A stretch of DNA of 64,000 bases from Clostridiales bacterium (GTDB lineage Bacteria; Bacillota; Clostridia; Lachnospirales; Lachnospiraceae). Positions 32,039-39,896 of the stretch are shown here, in pieces. Where the stretch lies: NCBI GenBank assembly GCA_018365455.1, contig JAGZJZ010000035.1, positions 1-64,000 on the forward strand, written 5' to 3'. Position 1 is the stretch's first letter, and each line of letters starts with the position of its first letter. Under the pieces are notes generated by a model. It was not told the DNA's origin. It did not search any database and was given only the letters and a program-made list of their open reading frames with translations. The translations under genes and the position numbers were made by a program.

Positions 32039-32746
32039 ATGAGACGCAAAGCGCTTAAGGTAGCCTTTCCACTTACATTGCCGATTATGGCAGGCTACCT
32101 GTTTCTGGGGCTGGGATTCGGAATCCTTTTGGAAAGCAAAGGTTTTTCCTTTATCTGGGCTTTTTTTATGAGTATTATTATTTATGCCGGTTCCATGCAA
32201 TATGTTGCAATTGAATTACTCGCCGGTGGTGTTACTTTTCTTTATACTGCTTTTATGACAGTAATGATTCAGATACGGCATCTCTTTTACGGACTGTCAC
32301 TGATCGATAAGTATCGCTTTGCCGGACGTAAAAAACCACTATTGATCCATGAACTTACAGATGAGACTTATTCTCTGATCTGTTCCGCTGTTCCGCCTGA
32401 AGGGGTTAACGGAGAGTGGTTTTATTTATTTATCTCTATACTGGATCACTGCTATTGGATTTTTGGATGTACCCTGGGGGCAATTCTGGGTTCTCTGATT
32501 GATTTTAATACAAAGGGCATAGACTTTGTCATGACTGCCCTGTTTATCGTTATATTTACAGAACAATGGCTTACAAGCAAAGATCATATACCAGCACTCA
32601 TCGGAGTGGTCTGCTCTGTGATATGCCTGATCCTGTTTGGGAGCAGTAATTTCATTATCCCATCCATGATATCCATTTCTGTTCTCTTAACCGTATTTCG
32701 TAAGCAACTGGAAAAGCGAGGTGGCCTAAGCAATGAGAATTCCTGA
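32039..32746 (+). CDS. azlC: Branched-chain amino acid exporter, large subunit AzlC
   Basis: 235 residues, 6-7 membrane helices, AzlC family. It starts RRKALKVAFPLTLPIMAGYL with the glycine-rich GLGFGILLESKGF; MQYVAIELLAGG and QIRHLFYGLSL are conserved family blocks. Together with AzlD it exports branched-chain amino acids or analogues such as azaleucine. GGAAGGAG lies upstream of the ATG. It overlaps azlD by 14 bases. Confidence 0.92.
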   Translation: MRRKALKVAFPLTLPIMAGYLFLGLGFGILLESKGFSFIWAFFMSIIIYAGSMQYVAIELLAGGVTFLYTAFMTVMIQIRHLFYGLSLIDKYRFAGRKKPLLIHELTDETYSLICSAVPPEGVNGEWFYLFISILDHCYWIFGCTLGAILGSLIDFNTKGIDFVMTALFIVIFTEQWLTSKDHIPALIGVVCSVICLILFGSSNFIIPSMISISVLLTVFRKQLEKRGGLSNENS

Positions 32747-33065
32747 TTTACAGGCTTTTATTATGATTCTGATTATGGCAGGGGTTACCTTTTTTATCCG
32801 CGGGCTTCCTTTCCTTTTATTTCCGGGAAATAAGAAGACTCCCGCCTATATTATGTACCTAGGCAAAGTACTTCCCTTTGCTATTATCGGAATGCTGGTT
32901 GTATACTGTTTTAAAAATGTTTCCGTTGTTTCCGCACCTTTTGGCATACCGGAATTAATTGCACTGGTTGTGATCGTCATTCTCCATGTATGGAAAAGAA
33001 ATACACTGGTCAGCATTGGAGGGGGTACCCTGCTTTATATGTTTCTAGTGCAGGTACTCTTTTAG
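32733..33065 (+). CDS. azlD: Branched-chain amino acid exporter, small subunit AzlD
   Basis: 110 residues with four hydrophobic helices, AzlD family: AFIMILIMAGVTFFIRGLPF, LGKVLPFAIIGMLVVYCFKN, a middle helix and GGTLLYMFLVQVLF. It partners AzlC and is coupled to it by a 14-base overlap. The gene ends in a bidirectional terminator. Confidence 0.9.
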   Translation: MRIPDLQAFIMILIMAGVTFFIRGLPFLLFPGNKKTPAYIMYLGKVLPFAIIGMLVVYCFKNVSVVSAPFGIPELIALVVIVILHVWKRNTLVSIGGGTLLYMFLVQVLF

Positions 33066-33125
33066 AAATACCGTGGAATACACTACTTGGTTTCCCAAAT
33101 GCTTCTTTGAAGAATTGCACAAGCA

Positions 33126-33169
33126 AAAAACTGCCGGACAGTTGATTTTCAACCGCCGGCAGTTTTTTA
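33126..33169. terminator. Bidirectional terminator between azlD and the LiaF-like gene
   Basis: AAAAAACTGCCGG (33126-33138) pairs with CCGGCAGTTTTTT (33157-33169), T runs on both strands. It overlaps the last codons of the converging gene. Confidence 0.88.
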
Positions 33170-34231
33170 TTTTATCTCTAATCCGCCTAAAATACAAGTT
33201 GCCCGGATATAAATAGTAGGTGCTCCCGGCATCGGCATCAGCCTTGCCTTGTTAGAAACACCGCCTAGGATAGGCGTATCATCAACCTTTACATTAACAT
33301 ACTCCGGTACTTTAATTTCAATTCCGCCAAACAGAGACATTACATCTATTCTCACATCTGTTTCAAAAATGGCATTTCTCAAATCCAGTTCCACGCCTCC
33401 GAAAACCGCATTCACCAAAGCTCCATCAAAAATATCACCGTTATAGTTTATATTTCTGGAAGAAAACAATGCCGTAAAACTGGGCATATTTTGAACTGCA
33501 CCGTTTCCGCTCTTTTCGACACTGTGTATCTCCGACGGATTCTGTCTCTGTCCCTGATAAGACTGCTGCCCCTGAAATCCCCCTGCATAATTCTGATTAC
33601 TCTGCTGATTTTGCTGGTTTGGAGGCTCCTGGTAATTCTCTTGTCTATAACTCTGATAAGTCTGCTGTCCACGGTATTCCTGCTGACTCTGATATTCATT
33701 TCTCCGGTCATTTCGTTCCTGATAACCGCCCTGTCCACCCGGGGCCTGCTGCCAGCCATCATTCTGACTGTTCTGGTATCCTGATCCGCTGCTGTTTCCA
33801 AAGCCCTGATTTCTTCTGTCATTTTCAAATTTACGGTAATTGCCACTGCCCTGTGCGCCATACCAGGCTGCCCCATTACATCCGCCGCCTACCTGCTTGT
33901 GTTCCTGATAGCCGATTCTCTGACGTTTTACCAGATAACCAACACCGGCTGCCACAAGGACTGTTGGCCAGATTAAACGCCCTGCCATTCCCCAGCTAAG
34001 CAGATTCCAGGAGCTCATTAAAAAGAAAACACCGATGCAAAGTCCAATTACATTTGAAGATCCAGGTTTATGCTCAATCATACTTAATGCAGAAGGGACA
34101 ATAATAAACATTGTCCACCATCCATCAAAAAACGGTGAAAAATTTAAAATTCCCAGCATATCTCCTGCAATCCCCAATCCTAGAACCAACCACACAATTC
34201 CCCATAATATATTCGAAATACGTTTACGCAT
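33167..34231 (-). CDS. LiaF-like membrane protein with Gln/Asn-rich linker
   Basis: 354 residues. Four membrane helices in the first ~105 residues (ISNILWGIVWLVLGLGIAGD and three more), then a basic stretch. A 120-residue linker very rich in Gln, Asn, Gly and Tyr with SYQGQ-like repeats follows, then the C-terminal LiaF/VraT-type beta domain (DVRIDVMSLFGGIEIKVPEY; CILGGLEIK). LiaF proteins inhibit cell-envelope-stress two-component systems, but no kinase/regulator pair is adjacent here. The linker is far longer than in LiaF of Bacillus and looks prion-like in composition. Single gene, convergent with azlD. Confidence 0.8.
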   Translation of the reverse strand: MRKRISNILWGIVWLVLGLGIAGDMLGILNFSPFFDGWWTMFIIVPSALSMIEHKPGSSNVIGLCIGVFFLMSSWNLLSWGMAGRLIWPTVLVAAGVGYLVKRQRIGYQEHKQVGGGCNGAAWYGAQGSGNYRKFENDRRNQGFGNSSGSGYQNSQNDGWQQAPGGQGGYQERNDRRNEYQSQQEYRGQQTYQSYRQENYQEPPNQQNQQSNQNYAGGFQGQQSYQGQRQNPSEIHSVEKSGNGAVQNMPSFTALFSSRNINYNGDIFDGALVNAVFGGVELDLRNAIFETDVRIDVMSLFGGIEIKVPEYVNVKVDDTPILGGVSNKARLMPMPGAPTIYIRATCILGGLEIK

Positions 34232-34411
34232 GTCCCATCACCTTAATTCCCCTCTGCCTTAATCTCCGGCTTTCCTCCGAAAAATGAATAGTTCTTTATT
34301 CTTCCATTTTCCTTCCTAATGATTCTTATCCTATAGTATAAACGTTTCTTAGAAAAAACACCAGTGACTTTTGTCACATTTATTAAATTTTATGATATTA
34401 ATAAATTAGTA

Positions 34412-34466
34412 TTGACATTTCCTCAAAGATATGATTATATTAACATATGAATAGTTGTTCATGTGT
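34412..34466 (+). promoter_or_regulatory. Promoter and ArsR/SmtB-type operator of the metal ATPase
   Basis: -35 TTGACA (34412-34417) and -10 TATATT (34436-34441), 18 bases apart. Directly downstream is the imperfect palindrome ACATATGAATAG-TTGTTCATGTGT (34443-34466), containing TGAAnannnTGTTCA, the half-site pattern of ArsR/SmtB metal sensors. The CadC-type repressor at 37543 is the likely binder. Confidence 0.7.
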
Positions 34467-34501
34467 TTCAACTTTAAAAATCAAATCAGGAGGTACCTGT
34501 T

Positions 34502-37303
34502 ATGAAAGATCATAAAGCAGAACAAGGTAACAAAAAATCTTTAAACACGAAAATGAATCCGGAACACCAGCATGATGAACATTGCAGTTGCGGACATTCA
34601 CACGAAGACCATGCACATCAGCACGAAGGACATTCACATGCCGGGGATGACAGTTCCTGTGGCTGCGGCTGCGCTCACGATTCCGATGAGCATGAACATG
34701 AACGCCACCACCACTCTCACGAAGAATGCGCCTGTGGCTGTGACCCTGATCACGAAGATGATTCGGAAAATGAGCAGGCATGTACCAGATCCCACACGCA
34801 TTTTGAATGCCGGCATATTCAGACTCCCGGTCATCCCGATGACTGTACCTGTGAATTATGCAATCCCCACGTAGAATACTGTGATGTCTGCGGAGAAAGC
34901 CTTTCCAGGTGTACCTGTAAAATGCCGGATGCAGATAACAAGAAAAAAGTTTATATCCTGGAAAATCTGGGCTGTGCAAATTGTGCCGCCAAAATGGAGC
35001 GTAAAATTAAAGATATCCCGGAGGTATCATATGCTGCAATTGCTTATGCTACAAAACAATTAAGAGTGTCTGCACCTGACCCTGATGCTCTTCTACCAAG
35101 AATGCAGGAAATTTGTGCTTCTATTGAACCGGATGTAAAAATCGTCCAAAGAGGTGCTAAAACACCGGGAATCCAGGTGACAAATACTTATACCATCGAA
35201 GAATTAGACTGTGCCAACTGCGCAGCTAAAATTGAACGTATGATCAACAATCTTCCGGAGGTAACAAATGCAACCATTACTTATGCCACAAAGCAGCTTC
35301 GCATAACTGCAAAAGACCCGGATAAATTAATACCGGAAATACAAAGAATTGCAAAATCCATTGAACCGGATGTTGTCATTACGGCAAGAGATACCACGCC
35401 GAAAGGAAGAGATATTCTTTCCAAAAAAGTAACAGACCTGCCAAAAAGAACTGTTTTCTTTCAGGAGCATCGTTCTATTATTGAAATTATTGTAGGTGCA
35501 CTCCTCTTAATTGCCGCTAAAGTAATGGAGTCAAAAAATATCGGTCCTGCACCCGTGTTTGTGGTTTATGCCGTTTCTTACCTGGTTCTGGGCTGGAAAA
35601 TTGTATGGACTGCAATTAAGAACATTACCAAAGGTCATGTATTTGATGAGAATTTTCTGATGAGTATTGCAACAATCGGTGCTTTTGTTATCAGTGACTA
35701 TGCAGAAGCAATCGGCGTTATGCTCTTCTACCGTGTAGGAGAATATTTTGAAGACCGTGCCGTAGAAAAGAGCCGCAGCCAGATTATGGACGCTGTAGAT
35801 ATGAGGCCGGAAGTGGTGAATCTCGCCATCGGTGAAAACGTTCAGGTTATTCCAGCAGGAGATGCCCAGGTTGGCGACATTCTGGTTGTACGTCCCGGTG
35901 ACCGCATTCCATTAGACGGAGTGATTATAGAGGGCGAAAGCCGAATCGATACTTCCCCTGTTACCGGAGAACCGGTACCTGTAAAAGCTGGCTATGGAGA
36001 TGAAGTCACTTCGGGCTGTGTGAATACTTCGGGGCTGATTAAAATCCGTGTAGAAAAGGTTCTGGAAGATTCCATGGTAACCAGAATACTGGATTCCGTT
36101 GAAAATGCAGCCGCCAGTAAGCCAAAGATAGACCGGTTTATTACACGCTTTGCCAGAATTTATACGCCGTTTGTAGTGGCTCTGGCTGTTTGTACCGCTA
36201 TTATTCCATCCCTGATCACAGGTGACTGGAATCACTGGGTTTATACAGCGCTTACCTTCCTGGTAATCAGCTGCCCCTGTGCCCTGGTACTCAGCGTTCC
36301 GCTGGCATTTTTCTCCGGCATCGGAGCCGGATCCAAACGTGGAATCCTCTTTAAAGGCGGTGTTTCACTGGAAGCATTAAAAGATGTTTCTACGGTTATT
36401 ATGGATAAAACAGGAACCATAACGGAAGGGAACTTCCAGGTTCAGCATGCGGTTCCCGCCAATGGATTTACCTCGCAGGAAATCCTGAAGCTTGCAGCCA
36501 TATGCGAACTGGATTCCACACATCCCATCGGAACAAGTATAGTAAATGAAGCCAGAAACCAAAAAATGGAGTTAAACCGTCCTGCATCAGTGGAAGAATT
36601 AGCCGGTAAAGGGATCCACGCCGTAATCGATGGCAAAGATATCCTCTGCGGCAACCGAAAACTTATGGACGCATATCAGGTTTCTCTGAAAGATTTCCAG
36701 AAAGACACCTTTGGTACGGAAGTACTACTGGCGATAAATGGAATCTACGCAGGCCATATCGTAATATCCGATACTGTAAAATCAGATGCCGCACCTGCAA
36801 TAAAAAGACTGAAATCTTATGGCATTACAACTGCCATGTTAACCGGGGATGCCTTAGACAGTGCCAATGCCGTTGCAAAAGAGACCGGTATCGATGAAGT
36901 CCATGCAAAGCTTCTTCCTCAGGAAAAGCTGACAGAACTGCAAAAAATCAGAGATGCCCACGGACGCGTCATGTTTGTCGGTGACGGTATCAATGATGCA
37001 CCGGTACTGGCTGGTGCGGATGTTGGAGCAGCTATGGGAAGCGGTGCGGATGCAGCTATTGAAGCAGCTGACGTTGTATTTATGAATTCCAGCGTCACTG
37101 CTATTCCGGATGCAATCGCCATTGCCCGGGCTACCGGTCTGATTTCCAGACAGAACGTGATCTTTGCCCTAGTCATTAAGATACTGGTTATGATTCTTGG
37201 ACTCATGGGATTTGCTTCTATGTGGATGGCTGTATTCGCAGACAGCGGCGTAGCAATGCTCTGTGTACTGAACTCCGTAAGGATTCTATACAAAAAGAAA
37301 TAA
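34502..37303 (+). CDS. zntA: Zn/Cd/Pb-transporting P1B-type ATPase with His-rich N-terminus
   Basis: 933 residues, larger than usual ZntA/CadA. Residues 1-125 are a His/Cys/Asp-rich metal-binding region (HCSCGHSHEDHAHQHEGHSH; CGCGCAHD; CACGCDPDH) with further CxC pairs. Two heavy-metal-associated domains follow, each with CANCAAK (GCANCAAKMER near 157; DCANCAAKIER near 240). Then come eight membrane helices with the CPC motif (ISCPCALVLS), DKTGT phosphorylation site, HP locus and GDGINDAP. The CPC and the Zn/Cd-type last helices support export of Zn2+, Cd2+ or Pb2+. It precedes arsR, and the operator ahead of it suggests metal-induced expression. Confidence 0.92.
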   Translation: MKDHKAEQGNKKSLNTKMNPEHQHDEHCSCGHSHEDHAHQHEGHSHAGDDSSCGCGCAHDSDEHEHERHHHSHEECACGCDPDHEDDSENEQACTRSHTHFECRHIQTPGHPDDCTCELCNPHVEYCDVCGESLSRCTCKMPDADNKKKVYILENLGCANCAAKMERKIKDIPEVSYAAIAYATKQLRVSAPDPDALLPRMQEICASIEPDVKIVQRGAKTPGIQVTNTYTIEELDCANCAAKIERMINNLPEVTNATITYATKQLRITAKDPDKLIPEIQRIAKSIEPDVVITARDTTPKGRDILSKKVTDLPKRTVFFQEHRSIIEIIVGALLLIAAKVMESKNIGPAPVFVVYAVSYLVLGWKIVWTAIKNITKGHVFDENFLMSIATIGAFVISDYAEAIGVMLFYRVGEYFEDRAVEKSRSQIMDAVDMRPEVVNLAIGENVQVIPAGDAQVGDILVVRPGDRIPLDGVIIEGESRIDTSPVTGEPVPVKAGYGDEVTSGCVNTSGLIKIRVEKVLEDSMVTRILDSVENAAASKPKIDRFITRFARIYTPFVVALAVCTAIIPSLITGDWNHWVYTALTFLVISCPCALVLSVPLAFFSGIGAGSKRGILFKGGVSLEALKDVSTVIMDKTGTITEGNFQVQHAVPANGFTSQEILKLAAICELDSTHPIGTSIVNEARNQKMELNRPASVEELAGKGIHAVIDGKDILCGNRKLMDAYQVSLKDFQKDTFGTEVLLAINGIYAGHIVISDTVKSDAAPAIKRLKSYGITTAMLTGDALDSANAVAKETGIDEVHAKLLPQEKLTELQKIRDAHGRVMFVGDGINDAPVLAGADVGAAMGSGADAAIEAADVVFMNSSVTAIPDAIAIARATGLISRQNVIFALVIKILVMILGLMGFASMWMAVFADSGVAMLCVLNSVRILYKKK

Positions 37304-37370
37304 CAGACCTGCCCATAAAGCCTGAACCAAAAAGTTTCGACAAAGAATTACGTTGACAAAAAACAGGATT

Positions 37371-37409
37371 TTCTTTAAACTATGTATTAGAGGAAATTCT
37401 GTTTTTTTA
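37371..37409 (+). terminator. Imperfect hairpin with T run after the metal ATPase
   Basis: ACAGGATTTTCTTT and AGAGGAAATTCTGT pair imperfectly and are followed by seven T residues. Probably a terminator, separating the ATPase and regulator transcripts. Confidence 0.55.
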
Positions 37410-37542
37410 TTTTCAGAATTCAGATAACGTCATGAAATCATTGATTGCATGAAAGAAAATAAGTAATACGGGCATATTAAGAAGAGATTTATCTTTTCTA
37501 TCTGTCTGTGTGTACGTAACAGACGTACGAATGGAGGAAATT

Positions 37543-37899
37543 ATGAACAACGAGGATATGATAGAAAACTGTTGTGATGGCAACCACATCCATCATCAAA
37601 TTCAAAATACGGTTATTCCAAAAGAAGAAGATCTGTACCGCCTGGCTGAACTGTTTAAAATCTTTGGTGATCCCACCAGGATTCGGATACTCTATGCGCT
37701 GTCCGCTTCCGAACTGTGCGTATGTGACATTGCAGAACTCCTTGGAATGAGTCAGAGTGCGATCTCCCATCAATTGCGGGTTTTGAAACAAAGCCACCTG
37801 GTAAAATTCCGCAGAGAAGGAAAAACGATCTTTTATTCCCTGGCTGATACCCATGTATCTACGATTCTGAATCAGGGATTGGAACATGTGGAAGAATAA
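37543..37899 (+). CDS. ArsR/SmtB-family metal-sensing repressor, CadC-type
   Basis: About 118 residues from the ATG at 37543, which has GGAGG 6 bases upstream. Winged helix-turn-helix (PTRIRILYALSASELCVCDI; MSQSAISHQLRVLKQ). The ELCVCD sequence matches the alpha-3N cysteine pair of CadC, and the N-terminal arm has CCDGNHIHH, able to supply the other ligands. This type releases DNA on binding Cd, Pb or Zn. It lies behind the metal ATPase and should regulate it through the operator at 34443-34466. Confidence 0.9.
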   Translation: MNNEDMIENCCDGNHIHHQIQNTVIPKEEDLYRLAELFKIFGDPTRIRILYALSASELCVCDIAELLGMSQSAISHQLRVLKQSHLVKFRREGKTIFYSLADTHVSTILNQGLEHVEE

Positions 37900-37986
37900 T
37901 TTTATAATTACCCCTTTCCTTTTTCAGAAAAAAGTATTACAATAAACGTAATTATGTTGTCATAAATTATGAAAGGAGTCAGGATT

Positions 37987-38322
37987 ATGGCTAAAAAAAA
38001 TAGAAAATTCTTACTTGGTGCTGCTGTAATAGGTGTTGCTATCGCAGGAGGTATCTATTACTTAAATAAATGCAAACAACAAGATGATACATGGGAGGAT
38101 GATTTCGAAGACTTTGAAGACGACTTCGAAGATGATCTGGATGAAGAAGATGATGTTACTCCGGTTGCAAGAGAATATGTCACCATACCAAAAGAATCTC
38201 ATACGCCTGAAAAAACTCCGGAAGATACATCTGCCGATGATACAGATGATTCAGATGATACAGATGGACAGACCGAAGATATTGCAGCGGAAGAAAACGA
38301 AGAAGACACAACGCAAGAATAA
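37987..38322 (+). CDS. Single-pass membrane protein with very acidic C-terminus
   Basis: About 111 residues from the ATG at 37987 (AAAGGAG upstream). A short basic start (AKKNRKF), one helix (LLGAAVIGVAIAGGIYYL), then about 85 residues dominated by Asp and Glu (DDFEDFEDDFEDDLDEEDD; TDDSDDTDGQTEDIAAEENE). Low complexity; no recognised domain. It resembles small YtxH-like anchored proteins only in layout. Acidic tails of this sort can bind cations, which would fit the metal locus, but that is a guess. Confidence 0.6.
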   Translation: MAKKNRKFLLGAAVIGVAIAGGIYYLNKCKQQDDTWEDDFEDFEDDFEDDLDEEDDVTPVAREYVTIPKESHTPEKTPEDTSADDTDDSDDTDGQTEDIAAEENEEDTTQE

Positions 38323-38345
38323 ACCGTTGTGCTTAATATAACAAG

Positions 38346-38437
38346 AAATAGAAAAACACCAGCAAATGGAAGCGCCCTGGTAATGAAATTAATCAGACTT
38401 ACGGGACAATCCATATATAGCTGGTGTTTTTCTATTT
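38346..38437. terminator. Perfect 18-base inverted repeat with 56-base loop between convergent genes
   Basis: AAATAGAAAAACACCAGC (38346-38363) and its exact complement GCTGGTGTTTTTCTATTT (38420-38437) enclose 56 bases. T runs exist on both sides. The long loop is unusual for a simple terminator; the GGA/TCC ends of the loop can extend pairing. Confidence 0.65.
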
Positions 38438-38467
38438 TCGCGGGCTGTATTTACAGCAAACCGCACC

Positions 38468-39874
38468 TCATTCAATAATCCAAGCATGAATCAGCCGGTT
38501 TACCGCTTCTGCGATATCTTCTTCACACAGATTTGCATATCCCAGAATCACCGTAGGCATCGTTGTTTCTCTGGGAGCCGCCACATAGTAGGCAGACAGC
38601 CCATAGACTTTCACTCCTTTCAGGCGTGCACGCTCTATTGCATCATCTTCCGACATTCCATTTACAAAGCTTAACAAAACATGAACACCTGCATTTTCTC
38701 CTGATATAGTACAGATTCTTTCCAATCCTTTGAGCCTGTCCAGCAAAACATCATGTCTGCTTTTATAAATTGCACGCATTTTGTTAAGATGTCTCTCATA
38801 ATAACCCTCATTCAGAAATCTGGAAATGATCATCTGATCTACCCTGGACACCGTAGAAGAAAATATTTTACCGATTTCATCGTATACCGCTAAAAGCCTT
38901 TTGGGCAGAACCAGATAACTCACACGAATAGCAGGAGCTATTGACTTGGAAAACGTTCCGATATAAATCACTTTATCATGGCTGTCATAGCCCTGTAAAG
39001 CGGGTATTGGTTTCCCTTTGTACCGGAATTCACTATCGTAATCGTCTTCGATGATATAACGATTCTCGTCCTCTGACGCCCATTTTAAGAGCTGCATCCT
39101 CCGTTTAATCGGCATAATGGTTCCCAGGGGGAATTGATGGGATGGCATAACATAGGCAATATCTGCCCTGGAATTTTCAAGCTCTGCCACATCCATTCCA
39201 TTCTTATCCATATTAATGACCAGCATCTCATTGGAAAGTACATTCAGAATATCATATGCCTTTTTATAAGTTGGATTTTCCATTGCTATGATATGTCCTC
39301 TTCCAAGAAGATTACATAAAAGCATAAGCAGATAATCATTCCCGGCTCCAATAATAATCTGCTCCATACTGCAGTTTACACCACGTGCCTGATGCAGATA
39401 TGCAGCAATCGTCTCACGTAGTTCGCTCTCTCCTTTGGGTTCACCAAGCTGAAAAAAATCCTTATTATCCTCCAGCAGAATATTTTTGGAAATCTTTCTC
39501 CATGCATTATGGGGAAAACTGTTTAAATCCACCCCGCTGGGGGAAAAGTCATATTCATAATGCTCTTTCATTTCCTCCGCAGCCTTTTTGGGAACCTGCA
39601 CAGCTGTAGAAAGACGGTACAGTCCATCCAGATCACTTACGAAATATCCTTTACAGGGCACCGCTTCTATATATCCTTCTGACAGCAGCTGTTCGTAAGC
39701 CAATTCTACCGTACTTCTGCTTACCTGGAGATATTTCGCCAGATTGCGGGTAGAGGGCAGCCTCTTTTTAAAAGGCAGCCCTCCGTTTTGGATATCATTT
39801 TTAATATATTCATATATTTGCTCATACAGGGGTCTGGATGAATGAACATCCAGACTGATCGTCAATTCGTTCAT
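38468..39874 (-). CDS. MocR/PdxR-type regulator (GntR domain fused to aminotransferase fold)
   Basis: 468 residues. N-terminal GntR winged helix (YEQIYEYIKNDIQNGGLPFK, RLPSTRNLAKYLQVSRSTVE), then a class I aminotransferase-like domain that binds PLP. Motifs: AGNDYLLMLLCN, ENPTYKKAYD, PSHQFPLGTIMP, DDYDSEFRY and the lysine in IYIGTFSKSIAP. Members use PLP or its aldehyde to control vitamin B6 or amino-acid genes. No pdxST gene is adjacent; the downstream neighbour is the azl/metal side and the upstream one is glnS. Target unknown. Confidence 0.88.
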   Translation of the reverse strand: MNELTISLDVHSSRPLYEQIYEYIKNDIQNGGLPFKKRLPSTRNLAKYLQVSRSTVELAYEQLLSEGYIEAVPCKGYFVSDLDGLYRLSTAVQVPKKAAEEMKEHYEYDFSPSGVDLNSFPHNAWRKISKNILLEDNKDFFQLGEPKGESELRETIAAYLHQARGVNCSMEQIIIGAGNDYLLMLLCNLLGRGHIIAMENPTYKKAYDILNVLSNEMLVINMDKNGMDVAELENSRADIAYVMPSHQFPLGTIMPIKRRMQLLKWASEDENRYIIEDDYDSEFRYKGKPIPALQGYDSHDKVIYIGTFSKSIAPAIRVSYLVLPKRLLAVYDEIGKIFSSTVSRVDQMIISRFLNEGYYERHLNKMRAIYKSRHDVLLDRLKGLERICTISGENAGVHVLLSFVNGMSEDDAIERARLKGVKVYGLSAYYVAAPRETTMPTVILGYANLCEEDIAEAVNRLIHAWIIE

Positions 39875-39896
39875 ATATTTCTCCCGCAGCCAAACA

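Noticed and set aside
33448..33876. A 142-residue Arg-rich minus-strand frame
   Set aside because: Alternate frame of the Gln-rich linker in the LiaF-like gene; no start signal.
34500..34979. A 159-residue His/Arg-rich minus-strand frame
   Set aside because: Antisense shadow of the His-rich arm of the metal ATPase.
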